From: Dipteris shenzhenensis
Lineage: Eukaryota; Polypodiophyta; Polypodiopsida; Gleicheniales
NCBI GenBank assembly: GCA_047967505.1
Contig: CM106540.1
DNA: 64,000 nucleotides
Direction: 5' to 3' (one strand)
How positions within the stretch are numbered: position 1 is the stretch's first letter; each line of letters begins with the position of its first letter. Positions 1-10,858 of this stretch are shown here, one piece after another. A program made the position numbers and the translations under genes. The notes beneath the pieces were generated by a model that worked only from the letters and a program-made list of their open reading frames with translations, had not been told where the DNA came from and did not search any database.

Positions 1-58
1 ATAGGTTTGTAGGGCGGTAGTGGTGGGGGCGGGGCCCTTTTATAGATTTTGTCACAAG

Positions 59-193
59 CACCACCGGTACCCTTCCTGTACCATGCGGTATCTCAATGTA
101 CAAGATTTCATATCCTTCCCAATCAGATGATCCAAGCTGTCACACATGCCGATTGGACATGTACCGCATGATACAGGAAGGTTACCGGTGGTG
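59..193. repeat. 32-bp inverted repeat with a 71-bp loop
   Basis: Arms at 59-90 and 162-193 are inverted copies matching at 30 of 32 positions (core CACCACCGGTA). They could form a stem-loop in DNA or RNA. The repeat lies in the CACTA-1 interior upstream of recognisable Tnp2 sequence, perhaps in an intron or as a small foldback insertion. I recognise no family. Confidence 0.6.
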
Positions 194-578
194 TCTACTA
201 ATGCCCTAATAATTACCATCAGTATAAACCATGGCCCAGATGGGCTAATTGATACCGCTTGGTGGCTAGACACCGCGGGGTGTTTTTCGTAACAATACTG
301 TGCGGCAAGAGCATGTGGTACATGCAATGGTCTTCCAATCATCATCCAGTGTAAAGAACCACGTTTTTTTGCATTTAGGGCATTAGGACGTGATCTTTAG
401 TCGAAAAGTACATATTTTCATCTCAAAAAACGTACTTTTTAAATCCCTGAGGCTATCCATCTTTCATGAGCTTCCTTATTGGGGTCAGCACAAATCAATC
501 ATCTCTTGGATCCCATGCATATCTTCAAGAATGTGGGGGCTACTATTTGGGCTGGTTCCAAAGACTCAAGAGGAGCAC

Positions 579-780
579 AAGAAGACTTGTGCACTATGAA
601 TAGGATGTCTCGTTTGTGGCCCCAAGTGCATGCTTAGGGAAAAGTTGTCCTCCTAAAAGCAACATGGATCCTCTCCAAGAAGACTTGTGCACTATGAATA
701 GGATGTCTCGTTTGTGGCCCCAAGTGCATGCTTAGGGAAAAGTTGTCCTCCTAAAAGCAACATGGATCCTCTCCAAGAGA
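579..780 (+). repeat. 98-bp tandem duplication in the Tnp2 relic
   Basis: Two nearly identical 98-bp units lie head to tail (579-676 and 677-774). Each begins AAGAAGACTTGTGCAC and ends in CTCTCC. The unit duplicates part of the Tnp2 coding region. A 98-bp duplication shifts the frame, so it adds to the inactivation. Confidence 0.85.
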
Positions 781-2627
781 GGAGGCAGTAGTCAAGGTAG
801 ACATTGCCTCTTTTTGAACACCCACAGGGCACATGCATTGCTTGAAAGTAGCATTTTCAAAGGACAATAAGCTTGGTGGGCTAAAGTCCCATGATAGGCA
901 CAAGGTCTTACAAGTATTCTAAGCTGTAGGATTAGTGTAACGATAATTGTGATGCATTAGTGTAATTATGACTATGTTATATTATTGACATGACTTCTTT
1001 GTTGCTTTGATAGTTCATCCTCCCAATTATAGTGAAAGGGTACTTACAAGAAGATGTTAGAAATGCTACATTGAAGATCAGTGGTATTGTGAGGCATGCT
1101 TACTATCAAATCATATTGATTGCATTTTCTTTAATTTAAGTTGAATAATCTACAGGCTAATTATGAATAGATCTTACATGGGCATGTGAAATAGGTGGAT
1201 ATCTCAAAAAGAGATCTCCATATTGAGCATTAGAAGGCTAGGGTGGACACCATCGAAGCCATATGCTTGCTTGAGAAGCACTTTCCCTCGAGCATTATGA
1301 CAACTCAAGTCCACTTACTTGTGCACAATATAGTTGATGATGTGGCCATTGCAGGTACCATTCATAGTCGGTGGATGTTTTTCCTCGAGCTGTTTATGAA
1401 AATTTTGAAGGGATTTGTAAGGCAAAGAGCAAGACCAGAAGAAAGCATGGTAGAGGGATGGCTTGTGCAAGAGTCATTAGTATATATCACGAAGTTTCTT
1501 GCATCCATGGATCCCGATATGATGCAGGCTTGGCATAACAATGATGATGATCGCATCGTTAGTGAGGTTCCCCAAGGAAAAGGGATTGAAAGAAAGATGA
1601 ACAAAGAGCAAATGGAGAAATTCAATAAGTTTTGTATCCTCAATAGCAAGGAGATGCAGAAGCATCCAAAGTAGAAAGAATAGTTGCAAGGAAGAGATTC
1701 AAAGTAATGTACAGGGGATTGCAACCATATCCATAAGATATTGCCCTTCTCCCCACTCACATGTTACTTGATTGGCTACAACTAGCTCTACATAAAACCG
1801 AACGTGATGGAGAGACAATAAATGAGTGCAAGTGAGAGTTATCATCTGGATGTATGATGCATGTAAGTTTGTTACCTCTTGATGTAATTTAGTAATTATT
1901 TGTGGCAATATACGCTATAAACTAGATGCATCCTCATTGTTTTAATGATGCTCTTTTGTAGTACAAAAAGTATAGTGCATTATGGTCATATGGATGACAT
2001 TTTTGCATGGAATGCATCGATTCAAAGAGAGTCACGTATGATAATGGAGTCATGGCTAACTTCACACAAGATAGCCAAGCAAGTGCTTCGAATACCAATC
2101 TTCTCTCCTCATAGTTGGATTAATGTGGGACCATATGTGAAATCTATGAAATTGATTTCAGACGATTTAGTATTTTCATTCTTTATGTAAAATGGTTTAC
2201 AACTATTTACAATGGTCCCCATGTGATAGTGAGGAAAGACAATAGCAGTTTCTTTACAATAGACTCCACCAAACTTTGGACCGATGAAAGTGATACTTTT
2301 GTTCTTCCCGAGCATTGTGAGCAGGTGCATACCAATGATTTAATTAATTGAAGCTTTTGTTTTTAAAGATCCATTGGTACATGTACTTAAGCATAATTTC
2401 ATATATATAATTGATGGCATTTGGCACCCATCTTCAATATAGATGGTTTTTCATCTGGATCATTCTGATCCAAGATGGTGGTACGTGATCCAATTTGCAC
2501 CACAAAGTAAGAAAATTTTTGAAAATAGAAATGTGGATATGGAGATGCTACTACCAATGCCGGATCTAATTGATCCAGATGGATCTAGCGAAGAAGATGA
2601 AGATCACAATATGAGCCAAGAGGAAGA

Positions 2628-2951
2628 TGTTGAGAGTTGTGGTGCCATGAGCACTTGTAGAGCAAAGGTATGAGCAAAGGACAAGCTGCCACATGGCATG
2701 GAGGAGATATCCCACATGTGAGCAAGCAAAATGGATGTAAGTACCCTCACCTATAAAAGGGAGGTTCATTTGAAGGAATAAATCAAGCACTTTGCACTAT
2801 CTCAAGATTCTCTTTATGAGTCCAAGCTAATCTATCTTGGAACCTAATTGACTTGAGATACATGTCATGAGCACTCTCTTCATTATGTTTCCACACAGGT
2901 TCCATCCACCTTAGAGTGCTCCATAGATCCTGAGGCACACATGTTTTGTCA
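2628..2951 (+). repeat. 5' LTR of the non-autonomous retrotransposon
   Basis: 324-bp long terminal repeat, TG...CA bounded. It holds a TATA box (TATAAAA at 2752-2758). It is nearly identical to the copy at 4997-5322, so the insertion looks fairly recent. Confidence 0.9.
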
Positions 2952-2963
2952 TGGTATCAGAGC
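2952..2963 (+). promoter_or_regulatory. Primer-binding site (tRNA-iMet)
   Basis: TGGTATCAGAGC immediately follows the left LTR. It is complementary to the 3' end of plant initiator methionine tRNA, the usual primer of plant Ty1/copia and many other LTR elements. Confidence 0.9.
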
Positions 2964-4830
2964 ATAGGTTTAGCTCTCCTAGTTTAGCTCATTAGTAGTT
3001 CACTAGGGTTGCTCCCATTCCTAGATTAGTTTTAGAATGTAAGATTAGTTTTAGATCTCTGAGTTCTTCGTTTAGAGAGTTGAGTTCATTGTGAGCTTGA
3101 GTGTTTCTTGCTGAGAGATATTTTCCGTCCTCATTGTTCTTGTGAAAAAAAAACGATAGGGAGAGAGGATCAGAAATGTGCTTCTTGAGCCTCCATAGCT
3201 CTACTCCTGAATCCATGCCTTAAAGTGCAAGTACTACAAGCCTCCAAAGCCTTCACTCTCCCACGCTTCACTGCAACATAGGCTCCATATCCAGCAAAGG
3301 CACCATATCCAGCAAAGGCAATGCCTATCTACAACTTCTCGTTTGCCTACACTACCAGCCCTGAGGCGCTACACTCAAACGACCAAGCTACAACCATCAA
3401 CATGGTTATCTACGAGTAGGCAGCCTGTAAATCAGCTTCTCGGCCGCCATAGCTTCGCTGCTACAACAACGAACGTTCTGCCTATCAGTGAGCAAAGGCC
3501 TCCAACAGTCAACTAAACGACTGCAAAGCTCTAGCGACTCCAACAAGTGACTCCAGCAAGGTAGCCGATAGAGCTAGAGTGGCTCAACAGCTCCTCCAAC
3601 GTGAGCTCCTAGTAGCTGCCGCCAACGACACTCTCCAGTAGCAGACGAATCCCACCCGAATGCCCGGGCACTCCAACCTACACTTCGCCTTCTATTACGT
3701 GCCTCTCGTTGGAATTAGTGTAGCCGGGTCATGGTTGTCCCTCGCTTCGTCGAACAGCCTCTCCAACATCTAAACCCACCACAGCAACCAGCGAGTCTGA
3801 GGCTCCTACAGCTCCCTACGCCATCCGCCACTAAAGGTTTACTAAGAGAAAGAAGATCGAAAGGAAACGAAAGTAGTCTGTAAAGTGAAGGATGGAGATG
3901 GCCCTGGGTAGCGAAAGAGGCAAAACCAGGCATGGAGCTAGAGGCAGAAACTCTGTATTCAGATCAAAATGGTGGGAGAGGCAGCAATACAGATGATGAA
4001 GGGCATGATTCGCAGCTCAATAGGCACTTGCAGCTCCCACAACTACAACCTTCAACCAGACAGATCCTCTCCTTCATGAGCGACGCCATTAGATCGATGG
4101 ACGGAGCCATCTCTTCTCCAAGGTCTCCACACAAAAAGGCACGTGGCAGAACATAAACCGTGGTTAAATATAGGTTTAGTTTAATGATGTTTGGTCAAAG
4201 TTTTGCCACATGGCAGATAAAACTTAATCATGATCTGGTTAGCTTAACCCACCATGGTTAGAGGTAGGGTTGGTTAACTACCACATAAGCATGCACAGTC
4301 AGCAGTGCCTTCCAAGCACAGAGTCCCTTTGTAAGCACAGTATGGAATTCAGCATGTGAATCCCTGTGCCACATCATCAAAGGCCCTCTTCTTCATAGAA
4401 CCTTCGACAAGCCGTAACTCTCAATCCAAGAAGAATTTGGACATGCTCCAAAAAGGAAAAGTGATCGTCTTTTTGAGCTTTATGCGCCTGTCAGATCAGA
4501 ATCATTGTATGCAATTAGACACTGCCAATATTGAAAGAAATCAATTGGTAAGACCTTTGCAACCATTGGAAAAAGCAAAGCATGAATGCAAACATCGATG
4601 TAAAAAGCAAGCCAAAAGCACAAGTGCATGAGATGACCATAGCAGAAAGCATGGCATCCACACACAAAGCATCAAGGCACACGGAAGAACAAAGCATCAT
4701 GCAGGTAGCTACACCAAACAAAGAAGCAAAAGAGTCGTCATCAAGCCATGAGCCAAAAGGTGACATCAATGGAATGTATTGAAAAGCAAAAACCTTGCCA
4801 ACCTTGCCTATTATGTTTTGTAATCAAACC
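2964..4830 (+). other. Interior of the non-autonomous LTR element, no recognised protein
   Basis: No conserved retrotransposon domain is visible in any frame. Small open frames exist on the plus strand: 3932-4156 (74 codons, with a Ser/Arg/Lys-rich end), 4356-4631, and 4582-4782 (Lys/Ser/His-rich). I recognise none of them. They may be decayed gag, captured host sequence or chance. A short direct repeat (CATATCCAGCAAAGGCA) occurs twice near 3287-3320. Confidence 0.4.
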
Positions 4831-4996
4831 TGACCACCTGAGAGTAGCTATGAAAGCACCCAGGGGAGATATTGACATGTAGAAACCACACTTGACCACC
4901 TTAAGTAGCAATGTATGCACTAAGGGGAGGTGATGGATTTGTAACTCACATCTGACCACCTTGCAGTAGCCAAAGGATCATGGCACCAAGGGGAGG
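4831..4996 (+). repeat. Three diverged ~60-bp modules, each with a polypurine-tract-like core
   Basis: Each module begins TGACCACC (near 4831, 4892 and 4952), continues with AGTAG, and carries an AGGGGAG core: CAGGGGAGAT at 4861, TAAGGGGAGG at 4921 and CAAGGGGAGG at 4987. Only the last directly abuts the 3' LTR, so it should be the working polypurine tract that primes plus-strand DNA synthesis. The other two look like duplicated tracts. Confidence 0.75.
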
Positions 4997-5322
4997 TGTT
5001 GGGAGTTGTGGTGCCATGAGCACTTGTAGAGCAAAGGTATGAGCAAAGGACAAGCTGCCACATGGCATGGAGGAGATATCCCACATGTGAGCAAGCAAAA
5101 TGGATGTAAGTACCCTCACCTATAAAAGGGAGGTTCATTTGAAGGAATATAAATCAAGCACTTTGCACTATCTCAAGATTCTCTTTATGAGTCCAAGCTA
5201 ATCTATCTTGGAACCTAATTGACTTGAGATACATGTCATGAGCACTCTCTTCATTATCTTTCCACACAGGTTCCATCCACCTTAGAGTGCTCCATAGATC
5301 CTGAGGCACACATGTTTTGTCA
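4997..5322 (+). repeat. 3' LTR of the non-autonomous retrotransposon
   Basis: 326-bp LTR starting TGTTGGGAG and ending TGTCA, with a TATA box at 5121-5127. It is followed by the right copy of the target duplication GAAGA (5323-5327). Confidence 0.9.
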
Positions 5323-5732
5323 GAAGATGCACATAATGACATCGTAAGGGAGGAAGATGGAGACCACGATATTGAGGAAGAAGATGATAATCATCAAGAA
5401 TCACCACACTTTATTGAAGAAGATGATCAAGTCTTAGGTGAACGCATGATGCCAAAGTACAATGATGATATAGGAGATCAACTTGGTATAGAGTTAGAGA
5501 CAGACTTGTTTGGTGCACTAGACTTGGCTTAGGATGAAGCCATTGATGTAATTCTCTTCATTGATTTTTTTCATCTCAAACTTAGACATGAATATATGAG
5601 CTTCAAGCTTGATGTACATGATCTTGTACTTTTATTCTTTCAAAGAATCAAACATGTATGAAAAGAAAAAAAAATTGTCATTGGGAAAAACTATCTTTAA
5701 AGGTCAGTATGGGCAAAAACACTCTCTGAAAA

Positions 5733-5932
5733 TGTTGCTATAGGAAAGCATCTCAATGTCACTATATAATGACCGTCTATAAGTCTAATCAATGTTGCTA
5801 TATAGTGACTTTGTATAAACATTGCTATATAGTGACACTTGACTAAACCCGCTTTGCTTACTGATGATTAGCATCCCATGCATGCTAAACGTCAGTCCTT
5901 AAGCATTAGAATAGGGCCCGTGTGTAGTAGTG
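5733..5932 (-). repeat. CACTA-1 subterminal repeats and right terminus
   Basis: Several copies of a motif of the form TGTTGCTATATAGTGAC lie at 5733-5838. The terminus is at about 5905-5932 and its complement begins CACTACTACACACGGG. Clustered subterminal motifs are the usual binding sites of CACTA accessory proteins. The motif matches that of CACTA-3 (39680-39788) apart from C-to-T type changes at CpG positions. Confidence 0.75.
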
Positions 5933-7690
5933 TGAGGCAATGAAAAGCTAGGAGTAGGTGAGTTCTAGTTGATTAGTTATTAGAATGATTATGGGACCAT
6001 AACCATTGTGAGGAAGTGTTTGAGAAACAAGATAAGAAAAAGGTGCATGAAGACAAGATGGGACAACTCGTGTGATGCAAGATGTTGAGTGCGATGAACA
6101 TGCACTAACATAAACATTTATATATGAAAGTGGTACAGACCAAGAACTGGGGCGAGTCGAACAAACTTGCCCAGCAACCCATCATCTATCTAACTATATA
6201 ACATATATGAGTTGCGAGCTAATGGATATACGCTTATCAAGCCACACTGGATTACTACCCTATGTATACAAATACAAGCTAGTCATTGTGAGCTACATAA
6301 CTCACTAAACTTTGAATGAGTTGTTATTAGTGGACATAAGTGAGCCACTAAGTGTACTATATATTATAAGTAAGAAAAACCCCAATCAACAAAAGCATTA
6401 ATTTATATGTTTTGTCCTTCTATGAGTTATTACTAGTCGGCATAAGCAAACCTCCAATTGCCATAGGCCCTAATGTATTCAAATTTATGCATGTGCAAGT
6501 TGCACATGTCAACATAAGAAAACTCCCAATCGGCACTTTCTAAAAAAATATAGCTTTCTATAAAGTAAATAAATTATTACTATTAAAAAGATGCTATTGC
6601 TATAGCCTACTAATTTCAACACAAGGACTTCAAATCCAAACACTTCTTAAAAACACACTACCATTTTTTGCATTTAAGAACTATGTAAAACTAAAAAAGT
6701 TTAAAATTTATCAACCAGTAAACCAAAAACATTATATTCATGCGAATTGAATCTAAGTGTGGGTAGATACTGGCCAGCAAATGCAAGCCCACCATTGACA
6801 CCATATACTTTCATAAGGGATAAATAAAACCTATAAATTTTATTTGAAGCTTCCTTTATCCTTCTTTTAAAATTCCTTCTTAGCCTTTCCAAAACTCCCA
6901 CGAGCACCAGAATCTCAGAGATGTGAATAGCACCACATAATGTTTTTATTTACCGTGTGGTTATAGTCAGTCCAAATAAAAAATCACTACTGGGCTGTTT
7001 AAAATCACTCCTAGGCCGATTGAAAAACGTTTTAAACATTTTAGAACATTGGTTTAAAACACCATTTTAAATCCTTATAGATCGCTAGACTTAATTTTCC
7101 TTTCATTGCTTGCGTGCCTTTTGAAAATGTTAACATAGGATAGTTAGTGACATATGTTTCCTTAAAATGTAGATGATTGCCTTCCTTAGTCGCATGACTT
7201 TTCCAAATGTTAGCATAGGATGGTTATCGACATATGCTTCCTTAAAATGTAGACCATATAGACTTTAGTCTTCATCTTTGACATTTAAATTACCAATTGA
7301 TAAGTGGGCATAGAAGAATATTTGTAATCTAATGGATCTTGCAAGTGAGGAGGCTAGGAAAAAGAAGAAAAAGGCAAAGAATGAGAGAAAATTGCGGAAA
7401 AAAGAAGCTAGCAAATACCATCACATAAATGTTGCAATCACCTTCATAAAGGGTTGAGGCTGTTCTCCCATGTTTAACACTGATAAGCTCAAACATTATA
7501 TATAGTTGGTAATCATATGTTTTGATGCAGATCTAGAATCGGCATTGAGGTGGCATCTTATGTCAACTATTCAACACTTTGCTTCACTTATAATGAATTT
7601 CATTTGGTAGAAGTTTGACATGACCAAACGTCATGTGGAACATGGGAAAAACGATAGGAATTGCAATTGATCATAAGCCATGTTAAACAT
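5933..7690. other. AT-rich spacer without a recognised gene
   Basis: I see no coding signal or known domain. There is a diverged pair of about 75 bp (7100-7173 and 7180-7253, period 80, sharing CATAGGAT and TTCCTTAAAATGTAGA). The minus-strand open frame at 6701-6907 has no recognisable motif. Confidence 0.5.
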
Positions 7691-7711
7691 CACAACAAGA
7701 CAAAGCACCTA

Positions 7712-8040
7712 CAGATGTGTACATAGACGCATTTACTCAACTAAAAAAAAACTTGCAAGTGCGTCTATTTCCATGTCTATTTGCGCATCTAGAGACCCGC
7801 ATCTAACAATGCATCTATATAGTAGATAGATGCACGTATAGATGCGCATATAGATGCATAAATAGATGCTCTACTAGAAAATTAAAAAAATAGACAGATG
7901 CATCGTTAAACGTGTGTATAGACACATTTATAAACGGTCTTATAGACGCTTTTATAGATGCACAAATAGATGCTCGTCAAACAGACAGACGCTAATATAG
8001 ACACGTTTATAGATGGGTTGATAGACGCACTACATAATAT
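7712..8040. repeat. CACTA-2 left subterminal repeat cluster
   Basis: More than a dozen degenerate copies of ATAGA(C/T)GC in both orientations, several joined as inverted pairs. They mirror the cluster at 9640-9876 at the other end. These are likely transposase or accessory-protein binding sites. Confidence 0.7.
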
Positions 8041-8646
8041 TTTTTAAATTTTGTGTGCTTGAACAAAATGTTGTGTATGTTGTGTATGCTATGTAGTTAC
8101 AGGAATCCCATTTTCACATTGTGTAATTCAATTCTTACAGCCAACCGCATTTTAATCAGCACTCTTGCAAGCACGTCTATAGCCGACAATTACAATTCCA
8201 AATAAAACATTACAACTCTAAAACGTTTAGTTCACAAGGCATTAATTGATAGAATGTTGCACAAGAAAATTGAAAGCTCAAAAAGTGCTTGTATGTACAT
8301 ATAGCATGAAGCTAAGCCACGTCTTGTGGCTTCAAGTACCAAAAATAAGAGGAGTGTATATACAAGAGGCACGAAGCCAAGCCAGTGGCTTTAAGTATAA
8401 AAAAGAGTAGCTAGCACTACTTCTACGACTAATCTAACTTCTCCACATCCTCACTCCCTTCTACGCTTCCTTCTGTGCTCCCTTCTCTGCCTCCTTCCTC
8501 GTCTTCTTCCTCATCTTCTTATGCAGGGGCCTGTAAACAAGGGACAACATATGTCAATGTATGAAAAATCAAATCTTTACTTATAATATTGACATTATTT
8601 AATTACTTTCAAATACCTCGGGGGACGCTCCAGTAGCTCAGATATA

Positions 8647-9037
8647 CTACTCCTCAGTAATCAACCCATCATTAGAGAAGTGCTTCCATGTATCTCCTTT
8701 GTGATGGTGGTGGTGGTAGGCTATCTCGACAGGAGTAGGGTATCTGCCCATGATATCAAGCTGCAAGATGATACAATTTGTGGAGGGGTTAGTACAAAGA
8801 AACAACCTCCTAATAAACTACATAGACAATATAATTTGAGATCGATACTTACAAATTGGGCCTCCCATGATTCAATACCCCCTGCTCCAAAATGCACGCT
8901 TCCATATTGCTCCATTTGGATCCTTCATGCCTCCACGTGCTGCAGACTGGGTTCCTTCTCGCTGACTTCATTGCTTTCTTCCACTCATGCTTGTGAGCGG
9001 TGTGGGGCGGACCAATGTGAACATGTACTATGCACAC
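8647..9037 (-). pseudogene. Possible plant transposase (Transposase_24-like) fragment in CACTA-2
   Basis: Read on the minus strand, 9037-8853 contains KKAMKSARRNP and WRHEGSKW, which resemble the plant En/Spm accessory-transposase domain. A good donor (GTAAGTATC) lies at 8852 and an acceptor (TCTTGCAG) at 8761. A short further exon (8760-8647) reads VEIAYHHHHHKGDTWKHFS before a TAG. The exons join in phase with one of the two open frames upstream. The family assignment is weak and the upstream part is not resolved. Confidence 0.35.
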
Positions 9038-9099
9038 ATATAAAAATACTCGCTTTTAAATATTTGGTACCTTCGATGCAAGGAAAATAACATGATTGT

Positions 9100-9446
9100 A
9101 TTTGTATTTGAATTAGGTTGTCTATCAACCAATGGTGGATAATAATAGATGGTGGCATGTCATACCTATTATGCCATATTCCAAAGTGATGTATTGTACA
9201 TTTACTAATATGAAGCGTATGGAGGATGATCATGGCCATGGAGGTGATGATGACCGTGATACAAGAGAAGAGGATGATCATGAGATAGGAGATACAGATA
9301 TTGAGGACATTACCTGTGAGGACGAGCACATGAGTAGCACAAGTAGTAGTGGGTTGAATGTATTTGTAGATCTAAATACTTATTTGGATTTTGAAGTAGA
9401 TAGTTTGGCAAGGGTTGATCTCATTGAGGATGAGATTGAACCGTAG
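9100..9446 (+). pseudogene. C-terminal tail of a Tnp2 transposase (DUF4216 end)
   Basis: The stretch NNRWWHVIPIMPYSK parallels DPRWWYVIQFAPQSK of CACTA-1 (2443-2627). An Asp/Glu-rich tail follows and ends in a stop at 9446, as in CACTA-1. It marks the residual transposase gene of CACTA-2, reading toward its right end. I cannot see the rest of the gene. The adjacent acidic/GA-rich stretch at 8440-8520 may belong to the opposite-strand gene. Confidence 0.6.
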
Positions 9447-9639
9447 CCCATCATTGATATTGGCAAAACTATTTTACATATTATCTCATTCTCCTCACCT
9501 CACTTAATTCTTGTATATGTGGGCTTGCAAAAAAGCATTGATGTTTTTGTTAAAATTATGTGCTTTGGTAATCATGGGCAATGTTTGGAAAGTAGTGATG
9601 TGCACCAAAATCTCACTTTCTGTATTCTCTGTTTTGTGT

Positions 9640-9876
9640 CTAAATACGTGTCTAATTCTTAGTGTAGGCGTGCTAATACGCATGCAAATAGACGCGCTGA
9701 CAAACATAGTATTAGATAGGCCCGTATTTTTTCAATGTAGATGCGCTAATAGACATGTTAATACACGTACAAATAGATGAGTTGTTAGACGCGCTATTAG
9801 ACGTGCCTGTAATTTCTCTATTCAAGCAATGCCTATAGACGTGCCCGCTATTTTGCACGTCTATCAAGCACGTCTA
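9640..9876. repeat. CACTA-2 right subterminal repeat cluster
   Basis: Repeated AATAGACG/TAGACGTGC motifs mirror the left cluster at 7712-8040 in inverted arrangement, next to the right TIR. Confidence 0.7.
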
Positions 9877-9897
9877 TAGTTGCTTTGTGTTGTTGCG

Positions 9898-10858
9898 CAT
9901 GTGTGGCGAGGAACGGTATGAATAATCAAAAACTAAAAAATAATCGAGATCAATAGAATTAAAAAATCCATTTTTCAGAAAATCTTTGCGAAAAAAGCCT
10001 TCAGTGAGTAATGCAAAACCATAACTTAGATGCCAGCCGTTCCTGCGGCCTTCGAAATCTTGCATCTGCTCGTCCATGTTTCGTCACAGTTGCCATTATT
10101 TGCTCTCGTTTCACTCTCTGAAAGATTTCCCTCTCTATCTTGATTATCGATACCTATCAACCTGTCCTCCTACTACTTATACGTGGATGCGTAATGTGAA
10201 ATGAATAAAACTGAACCCTAAGTAATATAAAAGATACGATACCGTGTCTGAGAAGACAAAACTACTAGAACAATGCGCCATTTGGAAAACAATTTGACAT
10301 CCATGATCCACGGTACTGAAACATATATATCTAGTGAATATTAAAAAGAGAATTGGCGATATAGATTATAGAGATCATGACACCACGAAGTGAGCTCCTA
10401 GCTCACTATTAGCGACTTTGTTACAAGATGATGTACACAACATTCTAAAAGCTTTGGGGGGGAAAAGTAGCCGCTTGCAGAACCACGGGGGTTCCGTGAC
10501 GACCATCCAAGAACTTGTATTTTCATGACGCTGTACCTTATGGTGTTCTGCAATTCTCAACGAGGGAGATGGATTACACCTATCAACCCTAAAGAATGGT
10601 TCTCGTCGACACGCTGGAAGAAGTCCTATCGCTGATACGTAATCCAGCTCAATGGCTAGTATTATTACACTTTAGCTTCTAAGATTGACATAATCCAGCA
10701 TTCCTAATATTATCCAAGCAGTTTGGAACTTTGAGTTCACCTCACATGAGTCTGGGATACACAACAGGTTCGCTGGCTTTGAGTATTCACATTAGTCAAT
10801 GAATTCCAACCGTCTTATACGGTCTGGGGACGGGATAACGGAGACACCTTGCGCTACT
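9898..10858. other. 3' flank of the bHLH gene
   Basis: This is the stretch between CACTA-2 and the bHLH stop codon. I see no other gene. Part of it should be the 3' UTR and terminator of the minus-strand bHLH gene, but no single poly(A) signal is convincing. Confidence 0.4.

Larger units (their letters stand above)
2628..5322 (+). mobile_element. Non-autonomous LTR retrotransposon with 5-bp TSD GAAGA
   Basis: Two LTRs of 324 and 326 bp (2628-2951 and 4997-5322) begin TGTTG and end TGTCA. The target duplication GAAGA is perfect (2623-2627 and 5323-5327). A primer-binding site starts directly after the left LTR, and a purine tract directly precedes the right LTR. The interior is only about 2.05 kb and shows no gag, protease, integrase, reverse transcriptase or RNase H, so the element must depend on another element's proteins. 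It lies in the acidic tail of the CACTA-1 transposase. The iMet primer site would suit copia-type machinery; the lineage is inferred. Confidence 0.9.
450..5532 (+). pseudogene. Tnp2-type CACTA transposase, decayed and interrupted
   Basis: CACTA transposases cut and join the element ends in the nucleus. Recognisable pieces in order are: LPYWG and, in another frame, LDPMHIFKNVG (about 465-640, Tnp2 domain); GLKSHDRHKVLQ (about 870-922); ILPIIVKGYLQEDVR (about 1015-1060); a DUF4218 block at 1243-1674 (VHLLVHN, RWMFFLELFMKILKGFVR, VEGW); and a linker at 1945-2190. DUF4216 follows: about 2211-2324 (FVLPEHCEQ), a likely 118-bp intron (2325-2442), then 2443-2627 (DPRWWYVIQF). An acidic tail resumes at 5328-5532 beyond an LTR element. 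Breaks include a frameshift in Tnp2, a TAG just before the DUF4218 block, a 98-bp tandem duplication and the LTR insertion. That insertion plus its TSD is 2700 bp, so the frame is unchanged across it. The domain calls are firm; the exon borders are inferred. Confidence 0.8.
1..5932 (+). mobile_element. CACTA-1: right-hand part of a CACTA (En/Spm) DNA transposon
   Basis: The left end lies outside the window. The element carries a decayed Tnp2-type transposase gene reading toward its right end (about 450-5532). It finishes with a subterminal repeat cluster (5733-5838) and an inverted terminus at 5932. The complement of that terminus begins CACTACTACACACGGGCCC, the canonical CACTA start. The same terminus family and subterminal motif recur at 39565 (CACTA-3). 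A 2.7-kb LTR element (2628-5322) is nested inside. The 3-bp target duplication cannot be checked because the other end is missing. Confidence 0.8.
7691..9897. mobile_element. CACTA-2: complete 2.2-kb CACTA-like element, TSD CAT
   Basis: Terminal inverted repeats at 7691-7711 and 9877-9897 match at 18 of 21 positions (left begins CACAACAAGACAAAGC). They are flanked by a perfect 3-bp duplication CAT (7688-7690 and 9898-9900). Dense subterminal repeats of the type ATAGACGC/ATAGATGC fill 7712-8040 and 9640-9876. Inside are a Tnp2 tail on the plus strand and a plant-transposase-like fragment on the minus strand. At 2.2 kb it is a deletion derivative. The ends start CACAA/CGCAA rather than CACTA. 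Confidence 0.85.
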
